A stretch of DNA of 64,000 nt, from NCBI GenBank assembly GCA_036852015.1, contig JAANDG010000146.1, positions 124,001 through 188,000 of the forward strand. The letters are read 5' to 3'. A program made the position numbers and the translations under genes. This DNA comes from Pelodera strongyloides (lineage: Eukaryota; Nematoda; Chromadorea; Rhabditida; Rhabditidae). A model generated the notes under the pieces. The model was not told the DNA's origin and ran no database searches. It was given only the letters and a program-made list of their open reading frames with translations. Below are positions 23,491-36,831 of this stretch, one piece after another (position 1 is the first letter of the stretch; every line of letters begins with the position of its first letter).

Positions 23491-24479
23491 TCATGGATTC
23501 TGAAGCATTGCAGACACACAAGAATGAACCTCACTTCTGAACTTGTCTCATCATACTGAATACGTTAGCACTTTGAACGGAGCGATTCTGACGATTTTCA
23601 TTTTTGATGACGTCATCGCCAGAAACATTTCCATATATGGTCCGCGCGGATGAAGTTTTCGCCGAGCTTGATATCATTTTGTTCATGGGTCCCGATAAGG
23701 AAGTGCACACCACGATATCAGCCATTTTGCTTCACATCACTTTTTTTTCATTTTCCCAAATATAGAACTCTAAATTGAACTTAGACTTCCTTTTCCCGGC
23801 AATCGGATCGATACTGGCCGTCTACTCTGCGTCTTCGCTGTCGTAGTGCTATTTAGTCGTTCTCTAACACGCGACTTTCGCTTATATCTCGCTTCGGGTT
23901 CGCCGGGGACAAGCGAGTCAGTGTTCGCGTTTGCTTATCTCATTGAGCTTTAATTTTTCATAGGATTCATTTTTGGATTGACGATGAATTTTGGAATATT
24001 TTACCGTTACGTTACGTTACGCCCCTTTTTACACTATTGGATTATATAGGGGTTGCGGGTGATCAAGAGGCATAGGGCACACTCCATTCGCAAATACATA
24101 ACTTATTAATTTAGAAAATTCAAGCACATTATTTAATGTTCCGTTCAATACATTTGAAACAAGCCAAGAAAGATTATATTAATTAATCCCAGATTATAGA
24201 AATTCGCGATAAAAAAAGTTCACAAGTTCCCTTGGACCAAACAAAGTTCATTGCTAAAGCGACAAAACCCAAAGAAAGCTGACGGAAAACACAAAAGACA
24301 CAGCTTTACAAATGACATCTGATACGTGTGTGAGCGGGGAATAATTTACATGGACACACATTCACTAACTTAAAATAAACATGCAAGACTTGGAGTGAAA
24401 CGTCACAGCGTTTTTTCAAATCTATCAAAAAAAACTGTAGAGACACCAAGTTCACGAGAGAAAAAAAGCCTTTTCGGTG

Positions 24480-24640
24480 AAAAACATTTGGTGACCGGTT
24501 AGTGACCATTTGGAAACCACTTGGTGACCAGATGATGACCTTTTTCCGTGACACTTGGTCTCCAGGCCACGAAGTGGTCACCAAATGGCCCACGAAAAAA
24601 ACCCAGACAACCGTCACCAAATGGGTTCACCCATTTCCAA
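24480..24640. repeat. Hairpin-rich stretch of TTTGGTGACC / GGTCACCAAATGG words
   Basis: ATTTGGTGACC and CACTTGGTGACC on the left are mirrored by GTGGTCACCAAATGG and CGTCACCAAATGG on the right. Similar words (CGTCACCAAATGGTCGCC) occur at 4490-4520. Probably a small mobile element; boundaries are not clear. Confidence 0.45.
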
Positions 24641-25006
24641 TGAAGAACTAGCAACCAATGGCTACCGTAGTCGAGACATCAAATAAAGCTGTCGATCCTT
24701 TATTTGTTAGAATTTGTTTTGTAAAGGAAGCCTAGCAAAGAGTTACATAATCTCTGATGTCCTAATTATCTAATATTCTGGTTTCTGTCCTTGTTCCCGC
24801 AATCAGAGGCTATTTGTTGAGCCGCGCATTCGCCAGATTATCCACAAAGTCAATTGGCGCGGCAACAACAACGAATATATAGGATTAAATATTGGATTAA
24901 ACATCTAACCACTTACGGAAGGACATGTATGCAAGTCAACCCTAGGTCGTGTTCGTGCGGTTACTGTTGAAGATAGGATGCTAATATAAATGTTAAAGTA
25001 TTACAC

Positions 25007-25129
25007 CTACTTTGGGAAATTTACGTATGATACGCATATCTTATGCATCCTGTGTAAGTTTGGTGCCGGAAGCTTCAGACAGGCACCAAAAATATGTGTT
25101 TCATATGCAAATTTCCCAAAGTAGGTACA
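25007..25129. repeat. Foldback MITE, ACCTACTTTGGGAAATTT ends
   Basis: The left end ACCTACTTTGGGAAATTT and right end AAATTTCCCAAAGTAGGT are exact inverted copies about 120 bp apart; the inner arms are partly paired (GGTGCC / GGCACC). Confidence 0.75.
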
Positions 25130-25529
25130 ATACTGTTTTAAGATGCAAGAATTATTCTAGCTGGTGATCACTGTTACACAGACTACAGTATGATTGAGAC
25201 GGGTTTTCTAGATAATCGCACATCCATTTGTTTCGTGATTTTCACTTAAAAAAAATATCAGTGATTTCGGGCGTGACAGATGACAATTCATAACGGTTGA
25301 ACGAAAGTTTATTCGGATTTATTATATCCATAAAAGACGAGCTTGGTTCCTTTTTCCCGGAAAGATATTTGAATACGGTAGGCAATTAGAGTAATTACAG
25401 GCGAGAAAGAAGCAGTGAATATATTCAATTGGTGTACTTGGCTACACAAACATGACCCGGTTTTGGGAGCGGTACGCATCTGTCATTAGGAAGCTAAGCA
25501 CATATACAACTACCAACACTTGTGGTAGA

Positions 25530-25640
25530 CACCTGTAGAGAGAGAGGGAGGGAGCGAGAGAGGGAGGTAGAGAAAGAGAGAGAGAGAGAGTGAGAGAGAG
25601 AGGGAGATAGAGAGAGAGATAGAGATAGAGAGAGATGTAT
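25530..25640. repeat. GA-rich microsatellite
   Basis: Imperfect (GA)n. Similar tracts are at 26640-26780, 27430-27570, 29950-30002 and 48459-48508; (CT)n is at 44738-44769. Read on the opposite strand they give false serine-leucine proteins. Confidence 0.9.
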
Positions 25641-28600
25641 GAAACTACCCGTACGGTACTGCGCCGACATCTTTGAATTTTGGTACCAACAGGATAGTGT
25701 TGCTTTTATATAACTGTGATAAGGTAGTTTACACTTCAAGTCGACCGCGTAGCCGTTTTCGCACAAATATTACAAAATTCAAATAATATATGGTTTTGTT
25801 ACGTATGATAGGTTACTGAATTCCATCGGTGCAGAAACCGTGCCACATCGCTTTGAAACCACATGCCATACCTCTTGAAGACTTCATGCCTCTTCCAGTG
25901 CAAACAAACAAACATGGACATCAAATGGTGAAGGGTACTAAAAAATGTCACGGACATACCATTAGTATGTTTTGTTACGGGTCGTTCAATGGTATAGGTA
26001 CCCTATTATGCGGGAACGCTCAAAGGGTATATACCCTAGGCATGTGAACGGCTGTCCTCAGAGAAATGGTACACAATTGAAACCCCTATTGTCAATGGTA
26101 CCTCATGTTTGACAGTTTTAGAGATGCATGATACCTTTGATGCGAACATATGTACTCGTAAAGTTTACTAAAGGCAAGGTAAATATTGTTTAAAAGTTGC
26201 AAAAAATTAAAGAGGCTGGCTACGTACCTGGCGTAAATATATTAAACATTTGACCATATGGGGAAAAGCTACAGTAGTTTTTACACAGAAATTAAAAAAA
26301 AAATTCTCGAACCTGCTTGCAAGTAGAAAACGTCAAAGTAAAAAAAAAACAGTCAATACCCGAATTTTCAAAAAAAAAAAAAGTAAGAGAAATGTGTAAA
26401 AGAATTTGGGCAATGAGGTGAATGCTCCACGGATTAGTGTGACTGAATAGGTTGTAATGTGATTCTAGGGCTATGTTAATCTTATAATTGTTGAGATACA
26501 AAAAAAAATCAGTGTTACCTGTCTGTAGGTCCGGCTAAGCTATTCGAACGAAGTATGCATATTCTCATATACACACAGTACGACGCATACGCATCACGTA
26601 CCGTACCGTACAGCGAGCAAGGGGCGCGATAGCAATAGGGAGAAAGTAGTTAGAGAGTGCAAGAGAGGCAGAGAGAGCGAGAGAGAGAGGAACCAAACAG
26701 TGCAAGAACAAGAGAGAGAGAGAGCGAGAGAGAGAGAGAGAGAGAGAGAGCAAGAGCAAGAGCGAGAGCGAGAAGAACCAAACAGTGCATGAACAAGAGA
26801 GAGTAACAAAAAGTGGTGCCTCAATTACGGTATGTTAGTCCTCAGGATTTCGTCGTACTCATAAGGAGGTTTTCAAAATGGGAACGGTAGTTTATATTCC
26901 TTTTCTATGGTCTATGGTGGATACAGGATACCCTGTGACCTTAATTTGAGTGCATTTCTACTATATTCTCAAGCTGCGTTAACGAGGAGGTTGTGGACTC
27001 CCCACTGCTTTCTATGCATACAGACACACACACACACGCGAGTCCGTTTTTGAACCGAACGCTATGGACATTAACGTTACGGTACAACCGGGCATTACCG
27101 TAAGCCAGGGGTTACGTTTTAGGATTCTCGGCGGCAAGGCTTACAATTCCCCCCCCCCCCCCTTACAGCAAAAAAACCTTCAATAAGAATATTTTTTAGG
27201 ATTTGTTAAGAATATGACAATACTTGGGACATGAGATTCACCTCTCTATCTTCGTAATAAATATTATATTGTGTTATGTTATGGAAAAGTTATTATGGGA
27301 ACTGAGTACATCACCTGCTTTAGGTTACAAGCTTCAAAACACATACGACTGAAAAAATAATATTGCATTTGATTGATACATATACTCTAAGAGATTATGA
27401 TCAACACGAGAGATATAAAGAGAAAGCGATTGATGAGGGATTGAGAGAGAGGGAAAGAGAGAGAGAGAGGGGGGGGAGACAGGGAGAGAGAGAATGAGCG
27501 ATGTATATATATATATATTGACAAGAGAGAGAGGCAAGGAGAGAGAGAGCGAGAGAGCGAGAGTGAGAGAGATATGGAGAGAAATAGAAGTAGAAGGAAT
27601 GCGAGTATGTTTATGATCTGCTGATAATACTATGTATGATCATATGTCATCTATATAATGTCAAGTTTATTTTGGAACGTTGCCGGCCGATCTTATCGCC
27701 TATTATGTATCAATGTCATAAAATAACAGAAATAACAAAATTAGCAAAAAAGTAAACCCATACTTGTGCAAACAATTTGAAACTTTGGCAATTTAGCAAT
27801 GTTACGGTCTTTGGGTTTCCAAAGGTAAAGGTAAACTCGTTGTTATCGCGTAATCCACCATTTCCTACATCAAAATAGCTCAAGTAGCTACCATTTGCGG
27901 CCGTTATTCGTCAGTATAAGTGGTGGCATTTAGGCGGTAACCGATTGGTACAATAAGGTTGAAGGACAGGGATTGGTAAGACGAGGCGCAGATCTCAAGC
28001 ACCATTTATGTGGCACCATGGCGGGTTTTGGAAGAAACAGTTCGAAATATTAGACATGTTTATTGTTGAAAATATCGTCAAGTAACACAAGATCTGGTAG
28101 CATCATTCCAAAAGTTCAAATTTCGAATCTCAAAATCAAGTATTATCTTACAATTAGTAAAGTAGAGGTATGTACATTACGAGGTATTTTCTGAACATGT
28201 CAAAGACAATTAATTTTCGTAGTTCTGATTTCTCAGCTCCCAGAGGACGCAAAAATGCTAGGGGAAAAAATGTACAGTATAGCGTAAAACCGGCCCTCTA
28301 GGGATTTTTGAGCCAAATTTGAGACGACAAGAGTAATAATATACAATGGGCGTTGCTCTACGTAGAGAGCGAATGTTTGAATTTAAACGAGATGTAGTGC
28401 AAAATAAGTACAATACATTAACAATACATTATATACATACATAATACACTATGAATATAGATAAATAGATTTTACATTAATCGATGACATATTGATAATT
28501 TTGTTAGCATTGATGATGTCCACATACAGTTCATGCCTCGTATTGTATAACGTGCTGATAGTTTATTTATTTATTTCAAGATTCCATGGTGTCATATAAT

Positions 28601-30136
28601 AATAATTATAATTAATGATATTGTTTATTATTTCAAATATTATCTAAAACGTCGTCTAAGATTTTCCTACCATAAAATGCAACCTTGAGGCTTGAGGATG
28701 CATTTTATGCAAAGAGGCGAGCCTTGCAATACCATATTGTATTGCTATAGTATGCTAATGCTATAGAATGTCGTAAAATTAAATCGGGTTTTTAAGAAAA
28801 GAGCAAACATTTTGCAACTTTTTTTTTTCAGAAAAAGATAAAAGTTTACGCAAATCAATAATGCACATGGACTTCAACACAAGAAGTATATAAAAGAAAA
28901 TAATAATAAAAGAAAACGTTAAACACGTGTTTCCGGTCGCTAAGGCATGTGCACTGAGGCGAGATAAAATGTTTATACACTGAGTAGTACTCTGCAAGTG
29001 GGCCTTTAGTTGATTTTTGTCCTATAGTAATAAATATATTCTTGCTCTGAAATAAAATAAAATACCTAATTACTATTAATCTATGATCCTAGTAAAACAA
29101 AACCGCCCACTAATAGCAGTAAATGAGTGAACATTCGAGAATCCGCCAAAACTGGCGCGTATATGGCTCACAAGCGTTGTGCGGCTAAGCTAAAATCACA
29201 CTGTAGCTGCGTTTTACAAAATATAGTGACACAGCATACCAAAGATAAGTGCACTGTGTTTCGTGTTTAGAATGTCTAATAATAAATTATAAGGTAAGAT
29301 TATTAGTTATGGCCTCAAAATAAGAGAATAATACATTTGTTTGTATTATGAACTGTGGCGACAACTATTCTCGGAAGTAGTCCAGCTGCACAAATGAACT
29401 GTCACTGTGTATCATCCGTACATAGAATACCACTTGAACCATAGTGAAAGGAATTTGTCAATTCAGGATGTTATAATAATTATACAAAGACAAGGCCTGC
29501 ACCTATATGGGGTAAAATAACATGAAACATTAAAAAAATAGTATTGGTCAAGTCAAAAGAGGAAATACAATGAATAAAATAACAATTATGACAAAGTCAC
29601 TGCTAAACTATGTATATCGTTCAGAAAATAGTCTTTCGTGAGCAAGAGCTGACTGCTGATATGCAACTACGCATGTGTTTATGTACACACAACCCAGATG
29701 CATCCAGTACATAGTATGAAGGTCGTTGTTCATTATTAATTATTAGTGAACATTAACATTATATTCTATTCTATTACACATACTTGTATCATGCTTTTCG
29801 GTCGAACGAAAAGGGATGTATTATTCGAAATTCGCGGCAATAAATCAGTGAGCAAACAGGGAATTACCAGTCATTATTCACTGGAATGTCATCTTCATTC
29901 AGAGGAAGAGACAAATGAAATAAAGAACAATTAATATGGAGGAAGGGAAAGAGTTGGAGAGAGAGAGAGAGAGAGAGGGAGAGAGAGGGAGAGAGAGAGA
30001 GAATACGACAGGTGTTGAGCAAAAAGATGGAAGTTAAACATAATAAAAAGAGGATAATGGATGATCTATGTATCACATGGATTCATGTGTACTGATGCTG
30101 TGCAGCTCATTCCGTAGTTTTCCTTCCAAAGTTACT

Positions 30137-30318
30137 TTAAAGCGAAATGGTACGTGGTTTTGAAACATTTAAAGCGAAATACCGGCCGGTTTTTGAAACA
30201 CATCGAGTACACCAGAATTCTTATGCAGCTTATGCAAATGAACATAAATTAGAATAAAAAAAATCGAGGATTCAATTGTCCACGATGTGTTTCAAAAACC
30301 GGCCGTATTTCGCTTTAA
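30137..30318. repeat. TTAA-flanked MITE plus truncated copy
   Basis: A full copy at 30169-30318 (TTAAAGCGAAATACCGGCCG to CCGGCCGTATTTCGCTTTAA) is preceded at 30137 by a second start, TTAAAGCGAAATGGTACG. This suggests that one copy inserted beside or into another. Confidence 0.8.
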
Positions 30319-31703
30319 AGCCATAATGATTACATGTAAATGTTCTGTGCCCGCTTGAACAGGATAGGAATTTAATCGTTCAGTATACGTTCCACAAACC
30401 ACGCACAATACTACTCTAAAGGGACAGCACATGTCTCAGTTTGTTACAATAATATTTAAAATATTGAAAAGCCGACTGAATACATTAAATGTAGAGGCAA
30501 ACGTGAAAAGTTGGTTGTCCTAGTGCATTATTTGCTCAAAAGATAATAGGCGTCCGTTAAATAAACTATCAGCAAAAGTTCTGATTCTTTGAAAGTTTCG
30601 AGATACTTTCCAGAAACCTCTAAGTAAGAAAATGATGTGTTCATGATTTTTAAAGAAGTAGAGAATAAATAAAACATAATTGTCTGATCTCCAAAGCTTT
30701 TTACTTGGTTAACTTTTCGTGAGCACTGGAGAACAAAACTTTAGAAATTCAACAATGGTTGCTTCTTTTGAAAAGGTAAAACTCTACTCTAGAAGCATTG
30801 AAGCGTTCTTGGAGAAACGCTTTTTTTGCTCGTTCAAAAAGGTAAACAAAATGAGTTATTTGATTTGTATTTATGATAATATAAAACATGCATTCCCCTT
30901 TGCAATGCAGTTATGATACAGAAAACAGCACAATAAGCAATTAACTTTTCAATAATTATTTATCATTAGACAAATTTAATTCTCAACTTATATGCGATGT
31001 TATCCGTAAAAGCATGTATAAAACTGAAGAGACATTAAGAAACAAAAAAATCATTAAGAATTTCATTGAAACTATGTATTTCCAAAGATGTTGAAACATT
31101 AGGAATTCTTATATCTAAAAGCCAACACCACGCACTAGTCAAGTACTTGGGGCATTTCTTAGTGGGTTTCGTTTTACCCCTTATACTCAGCGCTAAGTAG
31201 CCGGTGCTTACCCAATTAAGGTTTAGCCACTATGATAAACAAGTAAATATAATATCATATTTATATTTTGAATTCATAGCAGCACACTTTGTGGCAAATA
31301 CTAATATATTATGGTTATGGTTCGTTGAACAAAATAATATAATTCAAATATTTGTGCAAAATAAATATATTTTCAGCTTATAGCTTATACATGAAATAAA
31401 TCAGGATTTCTGAAAGAGGCCAATTTACGCCAGAAACCTAAAATCATGTTAGTAAATTTAAACTATATTATATACCGAGATGGTATTTTAGGCCTTAGAA
31501 AGCGATAGAATGGAAACTGGGTGAATTTTCTTATAATTTCTCCTATAAATAATCTTTTAATTACAACACTAAAATGTCATCCATCTTGACAGGCTTCCTG
31601 TATCCTACTCAAGGGAGGAGCATAAAGTTTATTTATTTGCTTGATGTGCAAACACGCGTAATCTTACAATCAATGCTAAAATGTTAACCCAATCATTTAA
31701 TTG

Positions 31704-31865
31704 TTTAAAGCGAAATACCAGCCTGTTTTTGAAACGCATCTCAAATATCTGCATTCTTATGCATGCAGTTATGATAAGTGGGGTCGAATTAGGGTCTATT
31801 TTTTATTCTAATTTATGCTCATTTGCATATGACAGGGGGCGTTTCAAACACCGGTATAATGCCAA
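31704..31865. repeat. Decayed TTAA MITE of the same family
   Basis: Left end TTTAAAGCGAAATACCAGCC is intact. The right end (GTTTCAAACACCGGTATAAT) has lost the last bases. Confidence 0.65.
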
Positions 31866-32807
31866 ATTATCTAATGCCAGTGGCACACCTTGAGGCAATT
31901 ATGTACACTATAAATAAACAAAATAAAAAGAATATACACCAGGTAGTGTAGGAGTAAGAATTGTATAAATGTAAAGAAGAACCCAAGATCTTTGGAAAAC
32001 TCCGTAAATTCCTAAGTTCTGCTTTTTTGGCTACCGTTCCCAGCTAATCCCCAACTACTTGGCGGTTTTTTGAGTAAAAAAATTCAAACGTTTCACTTTC
32101 ACGACGGGCATTATTCATGTGAAATGTTGTACGCAAACACAAAGAAAGAAAAAAGAAAGCTTAGAGTTCAATATGTATATATTGTATCATTTAGAGGGTC
32201 AAGGTTAGTGTACAGTACTTATCCTAATTTCGCTTTTATATTTTTATTTAACAATTCGCACAGCAAGTAAATCTTCTGTGCTGGCAATTCCAGCACAACT
32301 AGTAAGAGATTATTTTCGAAAACTAAAAATAAAACGTATTTATGTCCATAAACACTAATGTCATCAATCATTCGATGAGCCTAGGCTCTTAGGCAGACGG
32401 TGCAAAGTTGGACGTATTTAAGCCCTTTACGGGTACGAACGAACGAGAAACCTCCTAAGATTAGGAAAAAGAATCGTAAAAAGCTATATTTCTGGCATTC
32501 AACTTACAAGATTGATGGTAACGTGTAAGGGTTTAAAATTTGATTCAGAAACTGGGACGTGGGTTACTTTAAAACTAAAATAGATGAACTTTTGGTTGGA
32601 AAGGAACATTTTATGTAGAATTGGTGTTATTGGGGAAGGCTAAACGTTCGTCGTGCGCTGGGATAGACTACATGTACCGTAGCCATTCTCGTAAATACTT
32701 TACAAAGCCGTAACAAAGAAAGAAGATACTTAATAAAATTGCACTATTTCAAATGCAGGGAAACAGCTTGAATGCAGGGAAGCCTATGAAGCAGTTTTGG
32801 GTGATGA

Positions 32808-32963
32808 TATGTGGTTTCCAAGTATGGTGAAAATTTACAGTATTTTGGAACTGCCCGAGAATATATTTTTTAATTCTTCGATTATATATGCAAGTTTCGA
32901 GCAGAAATACGGTAGTATTGACAGAATCACACCGATTGTTTGGGATACTTGGAACCCCCATTA
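32808..32963. repeat. TA-flanked MITE, 'GGTTTCCAAGTA' family, copy 3
   Basis: TATGTGGTTTCCAAGTATGG at the left and ATACTTGGAACCCCCATTA at the right. The interior is very close to the 2511-2687 copy (GAGCAGAAATACGGTAGTA). Confidence 0.75.
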
Positions 32964-33337
32964 GATGCAAGCTTCACTTCGCACCCAGGTGTGACACTTT
33001 AGACAACAGCAGGCGCGCAGTCACCTCAGGGCGGCCCAACTTTAATGTGCCAATCAGCGGATGATTAACTATTTCTGCTTCCCCGTGATATCTATGCTAA
33101 TTTCTCTTAAACAAGTGACAATCGTTTGCAAATTTAACAGGCGTGAGGGATACACATCGGGCTAGAATGAGGACTATTATTAGGAGGAGCCCTCAAGGAA
33201 TTTAACTATTTAAGCCGGGTTTTGAAACGCATGATGGTGCTCGAATTTTATTCTAATTATATTCACTTGCATAAATCATATGGGATATGACAATGCAATT
33301 ACTAAACATATTTTTGAAAACCGGCTGTTATACCGCT

Positions 33338-33757
33338 TTAAAGGGACAGGCCCACCGATATAAACCTACGTTTATTATTTGTTTATAATTCATAAAAAGG
33401 GTATTTATTATAATATATACAAACTAAATATTATTCAGATTCACCATGGGGAAGTTTTTCCTATGAGCTTTCCTTACAGAAGGTATCGTAGACAGGTTAT
33501 TTGCATAGTCATTTTCATACACACCTTTGTCGGAAAGGGAAGTTAAGTCGTTTGCATATCCACATCAAAGGTGTGTATGCAAATGATTGTGCAAATGACC
33601 TGTCTACGGTACCTTCTGTAAGGAAAGCTCACAGGAAAAACTTCCCCATGGTGAATCTGAATAATATTTATTTTGTATATATTATAATAAATACCCTTTT
33701 TATGAATTATGAACAAATAATAAACGTAGGTTTATATCGGTGGGCCTGTCCCTTTAA
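33338..33757. repeat. 420-bp near-perfect foldback with TTAA ends
   Basis: TTAAAGGGACAGGCCCACCG at the left and CGGTGGGCCTGTCCCTTTAA at the right. The arms stay paired for about 190 bp each (for example TTCACCATGGGGAAG with CTTCCCCATGGTGAA), around a short loop near 33540. TTAA flanks both ends. A structurally similar element of nearly the same size lies at 60122-60539. It directly abuts a TTAA MITE at 33204-33341, sharing the TTAA. Confidence 0.85.
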
Positions 33758-34781
33758 GAACAGTGACGGTCAGGTTTTAAATCCAAAAAATTGAAGGTCA
33801 AAAAACAGGTTGAAGGTCAAAAAAAAATTATAAGATTGCCAGAAGCAGATTCCAACTCGATGAAATGAGGTAAAGAAAGTGCTGGATTCGAGAGTCTTTC
33901 TTGATTTGTCCTATAAATTGTTGTATGTAACGACCATACACACAGCCTCTTATCTGAGGGTTAGATCTCCGAATACGGGAAACTTTGAGCCGTTTGCAAC
34001 GTACCGCCAAGTCTTTGAAAATATACTTTCCTCCCATTTTTTTACATTCGGATTCGGGGTAATAAGCTCATAAAGTATGCATCTAATTAAAAAATCGATG
34101 TTCAAGAATAGATAGTTTCATACAAAGTACTACATGAACATGGATGAGGGGTATCCAGCTAATGCTTGAAAACTTTAAATTTTAAACTCTATTTCATATA
34201 ACTCTGGGAGCAAAACAGATGGAAATTTGACTTTTAGAAGTTGACATAAAACATTATAAGAAATCGTTAGGGCACACAGCAATTAGTAAAAACAAAATTA
34301 AAAGAAAACTTTTGGTATGCATCATAAATTGTTGTCTTGAGATGAGCTGAATTTCTTGTAGTTCTTTCGCGATGACTACAATATATCTCAATTCAGAATT
34401 ACTACCTTACATTACGTTTTATTATTGGATTTCCATTGATGAGTTGTAGGGTTCTTGCCGAAGCCCTAGGTGGGCAATTTTCCCACAGCTACGACGTAAA
34501 ACGCAAAGGTGTGTAAACTAATTTTATCCCGCCCCTATGCAAAATAGCCGTTCGAAGTGATATTGCACCATGAGGAAATTATCGAAAATAAGTCGATAGA
34601 TATACGAAGGAAGGGTGGATAAATTGAAAGTACAGAAGCTGGAACGCTACAAATAATATAAATATAATGTGAAAAAAGGTGCTGAAACTAATATGGAAAT
34701 GGCCTGGAAATATGATAAACAACATGGATGTCGATGAAGTTTTTTCGAATAAGTCGAACTAATACATTTAGATATAAAAAT

Positions 34782-35134
34782 GTTAGGTATTAGAGTATAC
34801 CTAAGAATTTATATTATAGTTTGTAGTGTAATGTTTCACATGTGTTTTGTAACATCTGCTCTCGATGTTTTATCATTAGCACGAATGTTTCACGTGCAAC
34901 ATATTGTCTCTCTAGGGTATGTGCAATTGTATTCTCTTATGACAATTATCACGTAGGCACTACTATATAAGCAACCTCCGATATCACTCTAGGACTTTCT
35001 CTCGACTACACTACTGAGTTGTCTAATATACTTATCGCCCGTATCTATCGTATAATAAACTATTTATTATACATCGTCTACCTCTCTGTTCGCTAACTGT
35101 TGTATACAGTATCCATACTTTTGTATACACAACA
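34782..35134 (+). repeat. 5' LTR
   Basis: 353 bp, 5'-TG...CA-3'. It contains TATATAA at 34964-34970 as a probable promoter and AATAAA at 35054-35059 as a probable poly(A) signal. The sequence right after it (TGGCGTTCAGGATTC, from 35136) is placed where a tRNA primer-binding site is expected. Confidence 0.93.
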
Positions 35135-35417
35135 CTGGCGTTCAGGATTCTTCTGTTCTCTATTTTTCTCTTTCCCAACTGTTGATTGTACAGAGGTGCT
35201 TTAGGCACACGGGTACTTCAATAGTCGTCGTTCGTTCGCGTGTGAAGTTGGAATCGATTAGTGTTTTGATCTTCTACCCCCGGTGAGCAGGCTACGCCGC
35301 AAAAACCGGTAGATCAAAACACTCCTTGCTGTTGTTCGGATAGAGGTGCTTTAGGCACACAGGTCCAACAATAGTTTTTACCTTTGGGTATCTGTATCCA
35401 CTGGTGCGGTTTTCCTA

Positions 35418-36764
35418 GTGAAACCAAGCCGGGTTACAGTATATTCAAACGGTATCGTACGAACCTACGGTATCACCGAAGGTATCGTCGACGCGCTGAT
35501 CGAGGTCAACAACATGGACGACGACGATAAAGTCAGTCTCAAGCTGATCCTGGATTCGCTGAAAGAGATTAAGAGGAGTCAGAAAGAACTTCAAGATGGA
35601 CAGAAGGAGCTCGCAGAGTCTCACTCAAGTACCATCCAACGTCTTCAACTCTTGGAAGATGGTACCAGTCGTCCATCTCAGACGGTAAATGATGATGTTG
35701 TTCGTCGTGAAGTTGTTCCACTAACTTCAGAGGCGCGAGGCATGCTTGATATGCTACACAAGAATGTGCCTATGTTCGATTATGATGATGAGGAAGGAGC
35801 ATGCTTTGCTCAGTATTACAAGCGTCAGCAGAAGCTGATGGAGGTTCACGCTGCTGCCGTACCTGAAGATGTAAGAATCGGATTTCTACTGTCTCGTTTA
35901 CCACCCCAGCAGGAGAAGGAGTTCAAGCTGCGCTGTATGCCGCAGGAACCGGAAGAAATGAGTCTGGCGGAAGTGGTGGAGAAGTTGAAAATTATATTCG
36001 TTTCTAAAATATCGCTGTTCCGGAAACGTCTGGCATGTCTGCATTTGGACGAGGAACCGATTACCGACTACGTGAAGCACATCGCGCTCGTCAACGGAAG
36101 CTGTCAGGACTTCAAATTCGGTGATTTGAATGAAAATCAATTCCGTGTATTGATGTATCTCAACAGTCTGCGTACTCCGGCACACGCGGAGATGCGTGCA
36201 TGGCTGATCACGGCTCTTGATAAGTCACCCGAGATGACCCTCGACGATGTCGCTGTCGCCGTCAACAAGTACCGCGAGCACAAGGCTAACCTCAACGCTG
36301 ACCTCACTATCAACAAGGTCCACAACATCAACAAACCCCATCGGAAGCAACAGAGAGACGTCAGGAAGTTCCCACAAGAGAAGTGCAAGTACTGTGGAGG
36401 GGACGGTGGACACCGGTCCTGCCCCGCCAAGGAAGTGAATTGTCGGAATTGTGGAAGAAAAGGGCACTACGCTGTTTGTTGTCAGCAGAAAAACAAACAG
36501 AGAAATCGCAACGTCCATGAAGTGTCTTCGCGATCTGTCGGCCGCAGATTCGTCAACATTCAGGTGAATGGAAAGAAGGCGCGACTTCAGTTGGACACAG
36601 GTTCGGATTTGACGCTAATATCCGAGACCACATGGAAGGAGCTGGGTCGACCAAACTTGAAACCCCCGAGTATTGTCGCGACCGCAGCAAATGGAGAGCA
36701 GCTTGAACTATTCGGATCGTTCGAGTGCAACGCCTCTTACCAGGATGAGCACATCGTCGGGTAG
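35418..36764 (+). pseudogene. gag and aspartic protease part of the Ty3/gypsy element
   Basis: A 448-codon open frame. The N-terminal half is helical and charged, as in a capsid. Near residues 322-352 are two CCHC-like knuckles: CKYCGGDGGHRSC, then CRNCGRKGHYAVC. The retroviral-type protease active site is LDTGSD near residue 391, followed by a region typical of its flap. The frame ends at a TAG at 36762, before the RT domain. The expected protein continues in another frame with a second stop soon after, so the gag-pol polyprotein is interrupted here. Gag packages the RNA and the protease processes the polyprotein. Confidence 0.85.
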
Positions 36765-36831
36765 TGCACGTCACCGCTAGGATGAATCTCCTAGGCCTGG
36801 ACTGGTTGGAGCGTTACCTTCATTCAGATCT

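Larger units (their letters stand above)
10590..24055. repeat. Compound satellite: five head-to-tail units of 1-3.7 kb
   Basis: Five units end at about 14250, 17130, 20222, 21185 and 24055. Each ends with a conserved single-copy block of about 250 bp (GATCGATA-TGGCCG, TCTCTAAC, GCTTATCTCATTGAGCTCTAA). In four units a short (CGTTA)n run follows, and all close on a near-constant GATTATAGGGG-type motif. GC-rich hairpins start or punctuate the units. The body of most units is an array of 129-bp monomers, with 60-130 bp of older, diverged monomer relatives ahead of it. Long open frames on the minus strand through the arrays arise because 129 is 43 x 3. I see no transposase, reverse transcriptase or rRNA. 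Its class is unknown; it could be a pure satellite or the non-coding part of an unrecognised large element. Confidence 0.85.
24056..34781. other. Gene-poor intergenic region
   Basis: No exon series with matching phases or any recognisable protein was found on either strand. Contents that can be named are a GGTGACC/CCAAATGG hairpin stretch (24480-24640), a foldback (25007-25129), GA-rich microsatellites (about 25530-25640, 26640-26780, 27430-27570, 29950-30002), a C run (27150-27163), MITEs (30137-30318, 31704-31865, 32808-32963, 33204-33341) and a 420-bp foldback (33338-33757). Confidence 0.5.

Noticed and set aside
24306..24620. 104-codon minus-strand open frame
   Set aside because: It runs through the GGTGACC/CCAAATGG hairpin repeat, with no splice context or recognisable domain.
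26594..26824. Serine-leucine-rich proteins on the minus strand (also near 25500, 27400, 29900, 48450)
   Set aside because: They are translations of (GA)n/(CT)n microsatellites.
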